From positions 1 through 64,000 of the forward strand of contig CADBWQ010000004.1 in assembly GCA_902798545.1 (NCBI GenBank): 64,000 nt of DNA, in the 5' to 3' direction. The translations under genes and the position numbers were made by a program. Source of the DNA: Oscillospiraceae bacterium. GTDB lineage: Bacteria > Bacillota > Clostridia > Oscillospirales > Oscillospiraceae. Below the pieces are notes generated by a model. That model had not been told where the DNA came from. It worked only from the letters and a program-made list of their open reading frames with translations, and searched no databases. Positions 17,825 through 25,962 of this stretch are shown in pieces (positions within the stretch are counted from its first letter, which is position 1; each line of letters begins with the position of its first letter).

Positions 17825-17853
17825 ATTTTATCATAGAACGGGATGTGCTTCAA
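17825..17853 (-). promoter_or_regulatory. Promoter of the transglutaminase/pilus series
   Basis: On the minus strand TTGAAG (-35, 17848-17853) and TAAAAT (-10, 17825-17830) are 17 bases apart. The -10 box directly follows and partly overlaps the first codons of the longest ORF form, which argues that translation starts further downstream. It may drive much of the colinear 17.8-9.35 kb series. Confidence 0.65.
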
Positions 17854-17875
17854 CGGTTTCTTTTCGCTGTGTTTT

Positions 17876-18991
17876 TCAGGCCAGCGGCTCTTTCTCCAGG
17901 ATCATCAGCTTCCCGTTCGGAGCCCTCTGCTCCTCGACGGTACGGAATCCCTCTCTCTCATAGAATGCTGCGGCAATCCGGTTATCCTCCGCCACCTGCA
18001 GGCGCAGTCTTTCGCGGCCCAGACGGCGGTAGAAGAAGATCGCCCTGCCCAGGAGCTGGATCCCGTAGCCTTTGTTCCGATAGTCCTCGCGCAGGTACAG
18101 CAGGCTGATCCAGCCGATGCCATTTGCCGCACCGCGTTCCGGATCGAGATCTATGAGCCCGACGGGTTCATCCCTGTGGTAGATCCGCATGACCGAGCCG
18201 TTCTGAACCCGCTGATGCCGCTTTGCCGCGCTGTAATAGGTCTCCGGGTTGAAGCCAAGGAGATTTCCGTGTGCAGACTTCCATGCCTCTGCATAGCAGG
18301 CTTCGTAGTAGGCCCGGTCTCTCTGCGGATCGAACGGTACGTCTCTCAGGTCCCCGGCCACATTCCAACTGCTCTGTGCTTCCTGCGGCAGGTGCGAGGC
18401 GTCGTTCATATACGCCACCCGGAACGATTTTCCGTCCCACACCAGCTTTGTGACCGCGGTATTCTTAAAAATGGGAAGATGCACGGTATCGGAGAGGGGG
18501 ATCCCCATAATGCCCGACATGATACAGCGGATCGTAACCCCGTGACTTGCGACGGCGATGGTCCTTCCTTCGTTTTCCTCCGCGATCTTCTTCAGCTCCG
18601 CCAGCGCTCTTATTCTCACCTCGCCGAACGTCTCGGCCCCCTCCAGCCGCCAGTTCTCTGCGTCCTCAATGAACTGGCGCGCCAGTTCCGGCTGCTCATG
18701 GCTGATATTTCCAAAAAAGCGCTGTTCCCACGGTCCGGCATGCAGTTCCCGCAGCGCAGGCCGGGTCTCGATCGGCAGATGATCCCTCCGCGCCGCCGCT
18801 TCCGCCGTGAGGACCGCTCTGGTGAGATCGCTGGAGTAGACCGCGTCCACCGGGATTTTCGAAAAGCGGTCTGCCAAAGCCTCGATCTGCCGCCGTCCCA
18901 TCTCGGTAATCTCGCCGTCCCAGGATCCCTGTATCATGCGATAACGGTTCCCCTGCGCCTGTGAATGCCGGATCAAATAAATTTCTGTCAT
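17876..18991 (-). CDS. Histidine phosphatase-GNAT acetyltransferase fusion
   Basis: This 371-residue two-domain protein begins with a phosphoglycerate-mutase-like histidine phosphatase (1-200). It carries the RHG-type signature as LIRHSQAQGNRYR (the nucleophile His is kept), then SSDLTRAVLTAE and VASHGVTIRC with the second His. The C-terminal 150 residues form a GNAT acetyltransferase: LLYLREDYRNKGYGIQLLGR is the acetyl-CoA loop (R-x2-G-x-G/A), then AAAFYEREGFRTVEE. The start at 18991 follows GGAGGAGGA closely; the longer ORF up to 19357 has no ribosome site and crosses the promoter. Substrates are unknown. Confidence 0.88.
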   Translation of the reverse strand: MTEIYLIRHSQAQGNRYRMIQGSWDGEITEMGRRQIEALADRFSKIPVDAVYSSDLTRAVLTAEAAARRDHLPIETRPALRELHAGPWEQRFFGNISHEQPELARQFIEDAENWRLEGAETFGEVRIRALAELKKIAEENEGRTIAVASHGVTIRCIMSGIMGIPLSDTVHLPIFKNTAVTKLVWDGKSFRVAYMNDASHLPQEAQSSWNVAGDLRDVPFDPQRDRAYYEACYAEAWKSAHGNLLGFNPETYYSAAKRHQRVQNGSVMRIYHRDEPVGLIDLDPERGAANGIGWISLLYLREDYRNKGYGIQLLGRAIFFYRRLGRERLRLQVAEDNRIAAAFYEREGFRTVEEQRAPNGKLMILEKEPLA

Positions 18992-19008
18992 CTGTCCTCC
19001 TCCAACGC

Positions 19009-19037
19009 TTGACCACGGGATGAAGTTCGCGTATAAT
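19009..19037 (+). promoter_or_regulatory. Promoter of the PurN-like gene
   Basis: TTGACC (19009-19014) and a perfect TATAAT (19032-19037) are 17 bases apart. The leader to the ATG at 19151 would be about 107 bases. The promoter faces the minus-strand promoter at 19092-19120. Confidence 0.8.
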
Positions 19038-19091
19038 AGACATAATATTGTTATACATAATATCTTAATATCTCTGCTCTTTGCGGTTCCA

Positions 19092-19120
19092 ATTATACTC
19101 AATCCCCGAATGGCATACAA
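19092..19120 (-). promoter_or_regulatory. Promoter of the phosphatase-GNAT gene
   Basis: On the minus strand TTGTAT (-35, 19115-19120) and TATAAT (-10, 19092-19097) are 17 bases apart. It lies beyond the plus-strand promoter at 19009-19037, so the two promoters point at each other and their leaders would overlap. Confidence 0.7.
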
Positions 19121-19150
19121 GTATCTTTTTCCGGGAGGCATTATCGAGCG

Positions 19151-19777
19151 ATGGTCAGAACGGCAGTTCTGGCCTCCGGCGACGGGGCCAGGCTCCAGGC
19201 GATTCTGGATGCAGTCTATTTCAACGAAATACCGAACTTTGAGCTGGTGACGGTGATCTGCCCCCAGCGCGGCTGCTATGCCATGACCCGCGCGCTGAGC
19301 GCGGGGATTCCCGCCTACGTCGTCGACCCGGAGCTCTTCCCGAACATGACCAGCCACAGCATGGCTGTCGCCAACAAGCTCAAGGACATGGACATTGAGC
19401 TTGTGGTCCTTGCCGGATACGACGTTCCCCTCGGTGTTGTCCCCTATCAGTTCAAGAACCGGATCATCGGGACCTATTCGGCGCTGTATCCCGCTTTCAA
19501 CGAAGCGGAGGGCGACCCGGTCGCCCTGGCGCTGGAGAGCGGCCTGCGGGTAACCGGCGCAACGGCATATTTCTCTGACGGGGACGGTCGGGTCGGCGCC
19601 GTCATTCTCCAGCGCTCTCTGGAGATTGCCCCGGATGACACCGTGGAAAGTCTCTCGGCCAGGCTGATGGAAGAGTGCGAGTGGCCTCTTCTGAGTGAGG
19701 CGGTCTCCCTCTACTGTTCCGGCAGGCTGTCGGTACGCGGCCGGCGCGTTGAGATCCGTCCTGCGGAAGAGGATTGA
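19151..19777 (+). CDS. PurN-like formyltransferase homologue lacking catalytic residues
   Basis: This 208-residue protein has the formyltransferase Rossmann fold: RTAVLASGDGARLQAILDAV matches the glycine loop of glycinamide ribonucleotide transformylase, and ELVVLAGYD aligns with the middle strand. The catalytic N-x-H segment (NIHPSLLPAF in PurN) reads GTYSALYPAF here. The TVHFV...LDGG segment reads TAYFSDGDGRVGA. By my alignment the catalytic Asn, His and Asp are all replaced, so normal GAR transformylase activity is unlikely. No other purine genes are near. A promoter and a strong terminator bracket it as a single-gene unit. Its function is unknown. Confidence 0.75.
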   Translation: MVRTAVLASGDGARLQAILDAVYFNEIPNFELVTVICPQRGCYAMTRALSAGIPAYVVDPELFPNMTSHSMAVANKLKDMDIELVVLAGYDVPLGVVPYQFKNRIIGTYSALYPAFNEAEGDPVALALESGLRVTGATAYFSDGDGRVGAVILQRSLEIAPDDTVESLSARLMEECEWPLLSEAVSLYCSGRLSVRGRRVEIRPAEED

Positions 19778-19807
19778 GGAGAGCGCCCGCGAAAGACAAA
19801 CAGTCGA

Positions 19808-19848
19808 AACCCTGTCTTCCCGCTGAAACGGGAGACAGGGTTCCTTAT
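19808..19848 (+). terminator. Terminator after the PurN-like gene
   Basis: The stem AACCCTGTCT plus CCCG pairs with CGGGAGACAGGGTT around a CTGAAA loop (19808-19842), followed by a T-rich stretch. The converging minus-strand genes end just to the right, so it may work in both directions. Confidence 0.8.
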
Positions 19849-19881
19849 TGATTCCGATGTTTATTTCCGATGTTAATCCGG

Positions 19882-20091
19882 TCAGACAAACAGATTGACA
19901 AGCTGCTGGAACAGCTGCCTGACATACCCGGTATAGGTGTTGATGTAGGTCATCACCTGATAATGCTCATCCAGATTCAGGATAATCCGGTCGATATCTC
20001 CCCCGGTCAGCAGCCCGACGCCGAAACTCACGCCGCCGAGGATCAGCACCACCAGCACGATTGTCAGAATGATTCGCCATCCTTTTTTCAT
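19882..20091 (-). CDS. Small single-span membrane protein
   Basis: This 69-residue protein has one TM helix (about residues 6-29, ILTIVLVVLILGGVSFGVGL) and a short amphipathic exposed tail (TYINTYTGYVRQLFQQLVNL). Its ATG overlaps the stop of the preceding membrane protein by four bases, so the two are probably made together. In Firmicutes a gene in this position often encodes a small partner or DUF4097-type protein; this one is too short for the latter. No family was recognised. Confidence 0.7.
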   Translation of the reverse strand: MKKGWRIILTIVLVVLILGGVSFGVGLLTGGDIDRIILNLDEHYQVMTYINTYTGYVRQLFQQLVNLFV

Positions 20092-21824
20092 GTTCCGGGC
20101 ACCTCCTTACGGCAGCATTTCTCCGCCAGTTCTCTCACCCAGCGCACCAGACCGACCATTCCCTCTCCAACCAGCCAGAACGAGAGCCACAGGAACAGCA
20201 GTCCCAGCGCCATGGCGATTGCGGCCGCGCCGACCAGCAGCATGATATCGGCGAGGACGGCAAATCCGCTGAACGCCGAAATCACCAGAACGCTTCCCAG
20301 CGCAATCATTCCGATGCTCAGGCTGAAGAACAGGGCCAGGGGGATCAGCAGGATTGCCAGTGCAAGCAGCGTCAGAGGAATGGCCGCCACGAGGAACAGC
20401 ACCAGCAGCGGGACGTTCCATACCATCTCGCCGGGCACATTTTCTTCCGGGGCTTTCACCGGCTCCGGTTTCCGGATCACCGGGGCATCCTCCGGAATCA
20501 CCGGGGGAGTCCTGCCCGCCTTCTGTGCGCTCGCTGCAGCGTCTGCAGGCGCTTCCGGCTCTGTCTTTGCGGCCGTTTCTTCTGTCTTCCCCTCCGGTTC
20601 TGTCTCCGGCTCTTCCGAGATCGCCTCCGACCGGGCGGCCACAACCGGCGCGGGCGCTGCCGGGGCTGTCTGCGCTGCCGCATCCTTCTCTTCCGGCTCT
20701 CCCTGTTTCGTTTCAGGGCCGGCCTGTTCCGCCGTACCGGCGGATGCCGCTTGCGGGCCTTCCGAAGCGCCCGGTTCTTTATCCGTAACGCTGCCGGCTG
20801 CCGGAGCCGGCTGCGAACTGTGTTCCGCGTCCGTTTTTTCTTCCGCTGCGGGCGCATCTGTCCTTACGGCTGTCTGCGCGGCTTCCTCGCTCTCTCCGGG
20901 ATCCGCCGTGCTCTCTGCTTTCGCCCCCGCTGCTTCCTGAGGCTTGTCCTCAGGACTCTCTTTGCTGCGTTTTTTTCCGAAACCGAGGAGCTCTTCAATA
21001 GAGCGCCTCTTTTTAACCGGAGCCTGCGGCTGCGGCATCTCTTTCAGCTGCGCTTCGACCGCATTTGCTTTTGCCGCGTCAGTCTGCTCCGCCGGTTCCT
21101 GTGCAGGCTCAACGGCTGCCTGATCTGCACCGTCAGCCGGTACCGGAGCGGCATCGTCTCTGTCTGCCTGTCCGGCATCAGCGGGCTCCTGCCCTTTTTC
21201 TGTTTCTTCCGACTCGAACTCAGTGCGGTCAAGATACTCTATTTTGACTTCGTTGAACGCCTCTACGAGATCTTCCGGCGCGTACACATCGCCGTCCGGG
21301 TCATACGCCTCGCCCCTGTCCTCTCCCTGATCATCCTGGGGCAGCGCCTCTTCCCCTTCTTCCATATTGAAGATTCCGGCGAACTCCTGGGTCTGGTTCA
21401 GCAGGACCGCTGCTTTGGGCATCTTCGGCTTCTTCTGCTTCGGTTCATCTGCGGCATCCGGGTTCGTATGGATACGCCAGCCGTCCTCTTCCTGCGTCTC
21501 TTCTCCATCCTCATCGGGAAACAGGTCGTCAAAGATCTTGTTGATCGCGAGCACAAACGGCGGGGTTTCGCCGTCCTCGTCCACATAGCCGTCCTCGTCT
21601 TTCCATTCCGCCGAAACCGAGAGCTTACGCTCCTTGGCATCGTAGGAACGCGCAATAATCACCGCCTGTCTGGTCGGTGACATCAGATTCTGGATCAGCC
21701 ACTGTTCGCTTCCCTCGGCGATGTCGAACATTCTCTCATACATGTCGAGCGCATAGCGTCTGTCCTCTTCATACATGAAGCTCAGCAGCTGTGCCAGCTC
21801 CGCGAGAAACTTCTGTCTGTTCAT
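20088..21824 (-). CDS. Membrane protein: HAAS/DUF1700-like head, acidic linker, four-helix tail
   Basis: In this 578-residue protein residues 1-75 (MNRQKFLAELAQLLSFMYEE, DMYERMFDIAEG) resemble the HAAS/DUF1700 cytoplasmic domain that senses or regulates in tandem with PadR. About 350 residues of Glu/Ala/Pro/Lys-rich low-complexity sequence follow. The last 115 residues hold about four TM helices (MVWNVPLLVLFLVAAIPLTL onward) of DUF1700 type. In the usual family the head and membrane parts are joined directly; here the long disordered insert is unusual. It is cotranscribed with the small membrane protein and has its own promoter at 21883-21911. Confidence 0.7.
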   Translation of the reverse strand: MNRQKFLAELAQLLSFMYEEDRRYALDMYERMFDIAEGSEQWLIQNLMSPTRQAVIIARSYDAKERKLSVSAEWKDEDGYVDEDGETPPFVLAINKIFDDLFPDEDGEETQEEDGWRIHTNPDAADEPKQKKPKMPKAAVLLNQTQEFAGIFNMEEGEEALPQDDQGEDRGEAYDPDGDVYAPEDLVEAFNEVKIEYLDRTEFESEETEKGQEPADAGQADRDDAAPVPADGADQAAVEPAQEPAEQTDAAKANAVEAQLKEMPQPQAPVKKRRSIEELLGFGKKRSKESPEDKPQEAAGAKAESTADPGESEEAAQTAVRTDAPAAEEKTDAEHSSQPAPAAGSVTDKEPGASEGPQAASAGTAEQAGPETKQGEPEEKDAAAQTAPAAPAPVVAARSEAISEEPETEPEGKTEETAAKTEPEAPADAAASAQKAGRTPPVIPEDAPVIRKPEPVKAPEENVPGEMVWNVPLLVLFLVAAIPLTLLALAILLIPLALFFSLSIGMIALGSVLVISAFSGFAVLADIMLLVGAAAIAMALGLLFLWLSFWLVGEGMVGLVRWVRELAEKCCRKEVPGT

Positions 21825-21882
21825 ACGGCATTCACCTCCGATGAAGCCGGAATTCTCCGGTTTCCTCCGAATATGCAGAGCA

Positions 21883-21911
21883 ATTATATCCTTTGCCGGT
21901 CACAAGGTCAA
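21883..21911 (-). promoter_or_regulatory. Promoter of the HAAS-like gene
   Basis: On the minus strand TTGACC (21906-21911) and a perfect TATAAT (21883-21888) are 17 bases apart, about 60 bases before the ATG at 21824. Confidence 0.82.
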
Positions 21912-21961
21912 GGAATTTCTTCATTTTCAGCCTGTTTCAGGAGTTTTTGAGCTGTTTTTCC

Positions 21962-21990
21962 TTGACAAGCGCAGGGCCGGAGAATACAAT
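21962..21990 (+). promoter_or_regulatory. proS promoter
   Basis: Consensus TTGACA (21962-21967) and TACAAT (21985-21990) are 17 bases apart, giving a leader of about 58 bases. The leader is too short for a T-box riboswitch, and no T-box sequence was seen. Confidence 0.82.
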
Positions 21991-22054
21991 GGCATCGTTT
22001 ACGATTTTGAATCTATTATTTCATTACACCTGATGATAAGAAACGGAGAACACC

Positions 22055-23491
22055 ATGGCAAAAGAGAAAAAAGTAGAACAGATCACCGATATGGAAACCG
22101 ACTTTGCCCAGTGGTATACCGACATCTGCCGCAAGGCGGAGCTCGTCGAGTACGCCTCGGTCAAGGGCTTTACGATTCTGCGCCCCTATGGCTACGCCAT
22201 CTGGGAGAATATGCAGAAAATCATGGACGCCGAGTTTAAGAAAACCGGCCATGTCAATGTCGCGATGCCGGTCCTGATCCCCGAGAGCCTCCTGAAGAAG
22301 GAGGGCGAACTGGTCAACGGCTTCGCCCCCGAAGTAGCCTGGATCACCATGGGCGGCAGTGAAGAGCTGGAAGAGCGTCTCGCTTTCCGCCCCACCTCCG
22401 AGACCATGTTCTGTGACCACTGGTCCCGCGTCCTGCATTCCTACCGTGAGCTCCCCATGCTCTATAACCAGTGGTGCTCCGTCATCCGCTGGGAGAAGAC
22501 CACCCGTCCCTTCCTGCGCAGCCGGGAATTCTGGTGGCAGGAAGGCCACACCATCCACGAGACCGCCGAAGAGGCGCAGGCCGAGACCGAGCAGCAGCTC
22601 AACTGCTACGCCGACTTCTTTGAAAAGGTCCTCGCGATCCCCGTGGTGCGCGGCCGCAAGACCGACAAGGAGAAGTTTGCCGGCGCCGAGGCCACCTATA
22701 CCGTCGAATGCCTCATGAAGGACCACAAGGCGCTGCAGGGCGCCACCTCCCATTATTTCGGCGACAAGTTCTCCCGCGCCTATGACGTGACCTTCACCGG
22801 CCGTGACAACAAGCTGCAGTATCCCTTCCAGACCTCCTGGGGTTCCACGACCCGCATGATCGGCGCCGTCATTATGGCCCACGGTGACAACAACGGCCTC
22901 GTTCTGCCGCCGAAAATCGCCCCGATCCAGGTCATCATCGTTCCCGTCGCCGCCCACAAGCCCGGTGTCACCGAAAAGGCGCAGGAACTGCTGGAGAAGG
23001 TCTCCGCCCTCGGGCTCCGCGCGAAAGCCGATTTCTCTGACAACAGCCTCGGCTGGAAGTGCGCGCAGTATGAGATGAAGGGCGTTCCGCTCCGTCTTGA
23101 GCTCGGTCCCCGCGACATTGAGAACAACGTCTGTGTCGCCGTCCGCCGCGACAACGGCGAAAAGGTCACCATCTCCCTCGACGAGCTGGAGACGCAGATT
23201 CCCGCACTGCTGGATGCCGTACAGCAGGGCCTGTATGATTCCGCCCTTGAGAATCTCGAGAAGCACATCTTTGCCGCCTCCAGCATCGAAGAGGCGAAAC
23301 AGCTGCAGGCGGAGCACGGCGGCTTCATCAAGACCATGTGGTGCGGCGAGGAAGCCTGTGAGCTCAGAATGAAGGAGGAGGCGGGCATGTCCTCCCGCTG
23401 CATCCCCTTTAAACAGGAGAAGCTCGGCGAGACCTGCGCCTGCTGCGGCAGGCCCGCGAAGCACATGATCTACTGGGGCGTCGCGTACTGA
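22055..23491 (+). CDS. proS: Prolyl-tRNA synthetase, archaeal/eukaryotic type
   Basis: This class II synthetase charges tRNA-Pro. At 478 residues and without the large editing insertion it belongs to the archaeal/eukaryotic-type ProRS common in Clostridia. Motif 2 is seen around QWCSVIRWEKTTRPFLRSRE and is followed by FWWQEGHTIHETAEEA. Motif 3 is near SHYFGDKFSRAYDVTF. The C-terminal domain ends with CCGRPAKHMIYWGVAY, the family's typical Tyr terminus. The start codon follows GGAG. It forms a single-gene unit between a promoter and a terminator. Confidence 0.97.
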   Translation: MAKEKKVEQITDMETDFAQWYTDICRKAELVEYASVKGFTILRPYGYAIWENMQKIMDAEFKKTGHVNVAMPVLIPESLLKKEGELVNGFAPEVAWITMGGSEELEERLAFRPTSETMFCDHWSRVLHSYRELPMLYNQWCSVIRWEKTTRPFLRSREFWWQEGHTIHETAEEAQAETEQQLNCYADFFEKVLAIPVVRGRKTDKEKFAGAEATYTVECLMKDHKALQGATSHYFGDKFSRAYDVTFTGRDNKLQYPFQTSWGSTTRMIGAVIMAHGDNNGLVLPPKIAPIQVIIVPVAAHKPGVTEKAQELLEKVSALGLRAKADFSDNSLGWKCAQYEMKGVPLRLELGPRDIENNVCVAVRRDNGEKVTISLDELETQIPALLDAVQQGLYDSALENLEKHIFAASSIEEAKQLQAEHGGFIKTMWCGEEACELRMKEEAGMSSRCIPFKQEKLGETCACCGRPAKHMIYWGVAY

Positions 23492-23575
23492 TCAGAGATC
23501 ATTAAGGCAATAAAACTCTTTTGTACAACATCTTAATGTCCAGTAAGTTTATGGAAATCTGAGCAGCTATAAAGG

Positions 23576-23620
23576 CCGTGGTGAGAGTCCAGGTCGGAAT
23601 CCTCGCCACGGTCTTATGCT
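23576..23620 (+). terminator. Terminator after proS
   Basis: The stem CCGTGGTGAG (23576-23585) pairs with CTCGCCACGG (23602-23611) with one G-U pair, followed by a T-rich stretch. It separates proS from the polysaccharide genes. Confidence 0.75.
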
Positions 23621-23647
23621 TTTTATCCATCTGCTGCCATAACAATC

Positions 23648-25918
23648 TTATTTTTTCATGGTGTCTTCAATCAAGTGTTCCCATTGCCTCATAATGTCAT
23701 TTCTTTGGAACTGGGCTGCGCGTTCCATACTTTTCTGAGCGTAATGATTTCTCAAATCCGGATTTTCGATAAGCATGCACATTGCCTCAAACAGGAGCCG
23801 TTCGTTCTCTTCGAGTTCTTTGAAAATATCAGTATTACCGGAACATTCCGGTGTCAGAATTCCATATTCTGCTAATTCGATTCTATCTGTTACTTTCTCC
23901 GTACAATTTGTCTCCGGTGCCAGAATTTCTCTCGGTCCCGATCTGCAGTCCGTTGAAATAACCGGTAATCCCAGAGCCATTGCTTCTACAAGTGCATTCG
24001 GAAATCCTTCATTGAATGAGGACATCACGAACGCATTTGCCCGCGATAAGACAGAAAACGGATTTTCATGGAAACCAAGCAAAAAAACATAGTCTTCCAT
24101 CTGATTCTCATGAAGAAGATTAGTAAGCAAGGCTTCTGTGTCACGCTCGCCTTTTTTCCCGAGGATCATCAAAACAGTGCCAGGATGTTTTCTGTGCGTT
24201 TCTTTGAAGGCTCTGATCAGATGCCATTGTCCTTTTTTCATTACCCGCCGGCCATTGGAAGCAAACACAAACTCCGCTTCATTCACCCGTTTGATTATTT
24301 CTTCATCCTGTGGCAGTTCCTGTCCGAGCACCTGTATTTTTTCCAGATCGCAGGCGTTATAGATAACCGAGATCTTTTTCTTCTCAGCATGAAACGATTT
24401 GCACAGGTTTTCCCCTGTTTCTTTTGATACAGCGACAATTCTATCCGCTTTTCTGCAATTTTGAATGATTCTCCTTTTTCCAAACCAGCCTTTTGATTCC
24501 GGTGGTGCAAATGGGCCATCCAGGCAGCTGCGGATTGAGATGATCGTGGGCGTCCGGACTCTGGAAAGTGTGTTGATATCGTTTGCCGGATTCAGAAAAC
24601 TGACAGCACAGTCAATCTGATGCTTCTTTTTCAGTTTATCCAGTTCTTTGCCCAGTTCTTTATGTCTTAAATCTATCTTGCGTTCTTTCGAATACTCCGG
24701 ATAAGCCTTATCTGCCAGTTTCCACAAGTGTTTTCTGATTCTGTCACGTTCCTTCCGATACTTGCTTTTCAGCTTGTTAATCACTTTCTTTTTTATCTTC
24801 CGCAGCTTTCTTTTTCCGCGCATTAACAAACTCTTTGACAGTTTTACTTGTCCCTCTTGCTCGGAGATCTTCTTTTGTCCTTGTCCTGATTGATTTGTTT
24901 TTTTGCCCGTTTTGTTTTTATACAGTCCAAGTTGCACAACCCGGGAAGAGACCGGGTAAGGGTTTTCTTGCGGCGGCAGCATGGAGACCAGATAAACTTC
25001 ATATTTTTCTGCCATATAAGACGCCAATGCTGTAATGACCTTTTCCGCTCCCCCGCCGGAGATACGTGGCGTAATAAACATAATCTTTTTGCAGAATTCT
25101 CTTTTTTGATAGATACATCTTCCATCGATCTGTTGAAGATGCAGACTTGACGGATCGTCGATCAGTTCATAACCTTTATGATTGCCATCGGTTGAAAGGA
25201 AGAGGAATCCATCTTCATTCAACGTCTCTGCAAGCTTCGTTTTTACCATCGTCCTTGCTTCAGTGGAAAAGAACTTGATGGTATTCCTGCACAGCACAAC
25301 ATCGAAACCGGTTGGGTATGTATCTTCCAGAAGGTTCAGATGCCGAATCTGAATAACATCCTTCATTGTCTGCGGGAAGGTAAACTTCGGGTTTCCCATG
25401 ATTACATACCGTTGATATTTTTCCGGGATTTCTTCCAGATGCATCAGATAGTATTCTCCCGCCCTGCATTTCTCCAACAGTTCATCATTATAATCAGTCG
25501 CAAGAATATCAATCTGTCCTAGTGTTACATAGTCCAGGAGGCACATAATCAAACTGAATACTTCTTCGCCGGACGAGCAGGAAGCGCACCAAATGGTGAT
25601 TTTTTCTTTTCCCGCCAGCTGTGAGAGGCATTTATTCCGAAAGAACTCCCAGTCGTCTCCACGGAAGAAATGCGTCCCCTTCAGTGTCAGATTAGACTTC
25701 ATATACACGACTTCTTCCGGGTGGCTCTGCAGAAACGCATAATATGACTTCAGGTCTTCACATTTCAATGTTTCTGCCCTCGCACGGAAATGTGATATTG
25801 TCTCCGGTTTATAAAGGCTCAGTTCCGGGATCAATTGCATGATTTTATTATAGTAGATCTGATCTGTTTTTTTGGATTCTTCGCTCGGTTTCTTTTCGGT
25901 TTCTGTTATCTCCGTCAT
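23648..25918 (-). CDS. CheR-type methyltransferase fused to a GT4 glycosyltransferase
   Basis: In this 756-residue protein about residues 1-275 match CheR: THFFRGDDWEFF, IWCASCSSGEEVFSL (SAM site), ILATDYNDELLEKCRAGEY and VVLCRNTIKFF. The rest is a GT-B glycosyltransferase: MFITPRISGGGAEKVITALA, then after a Lys-rich helical stretch the donor-binding half, ending in NEGFPNALVEAMALGLPVIS with the E-x7-E retaining GT4 motif. CheR normally methylates chemoreceptor glutamates; in a glycan locus it may modify a sugar or protein instead. The ATG at 25918 (GGAGAAG upstream) is chosen over a longer form to 26176 that overlaps the beta-helix gene. Confidence 0.85.
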   Translation of the reverse strand: MTEITETEKKPSEESKKTDQIYYNKIMQLIPELSLYKPETISHFRARAETLKCEDLKSYYAFLQSHPEEVVYMKSNLTLKGTHFFRGDDWEFFRNKCLSQLAGKEKITIWCASCSSGEEVFSLIMCLLDYVTLGQIDILATDYNDELLEKCRAGEYYLMHLEEIPEKYQRYVIMGNPKFTFPQTMKDVIQIRHLNLLEDTYPTGFDVVLCRNTIKFFSTEARTMVKTKLAETLNEDGFLFLSTDGNHKGYELIDDPSSLHLQQIDGRCIYQKREFCKKIMFITPRISGGGAEKVITALASYMAEKYEVYLVSMLPPQENPYPVSSRVVQLGLYKNKTGKKTNQSGQGQKKISEQEGQVKLSKSLLMRGKRKLRKIKKKVINKLKSKYRKERDRIRKHLWKLADKAYPEYSKERKIDLRHKELGKELDKLKKKHQIDCAVSFLNPANDINTLSRVRTPTIISIRSCLDGPFAPPESKGWFGKRRIIQNCRKADRIVAVSKETGENLCKSFHAEKKKISVIYNACDLEKIQVLGQELPQDEEIIKRVNEAEFVFASNGRRVMKKGQWHLIRAFKETHRKHPGTVLMILGKKGERDTEALLTNLLHENQMEDYVFLLGFHENPFSVLSRANAFVMSSFNEGFPNALVEAMALGLPVISTDCRSGPREILAPETNCTEKVTDRIELAEYGILTPECSGNTDIFKELEENERLLFEAMCMLIENPDLRNHYAQKSMERAAQFQRNDIMRQWEHLIEDTMKK

Positions 25919-25962
25919 TTTATCTTCTCCATCTCTGAGTCGCAGAGGATCGCTGCATTCTT

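Noticed and set aside
21991-22054. T-box riboswitch before proS
   Set aside because: The leader after the promoter is only about 58 bases and has no T-box sequence or antiterminator pair.
22016-23464. Long minus-strand frame (482 codons) opposite proS
   Set aside because: It is a codon-bias shadow of the GC-rich proS gene; the plus strand encodes a complete synthetase with all motifs.
23492-23620. Possible tRNA-like fold after proS
   Set aside because: The stem and loops fit a simple terminator; no anticodon arm or CCA-type end was found. No tRNA or rRNA gene was seen elsewhere.
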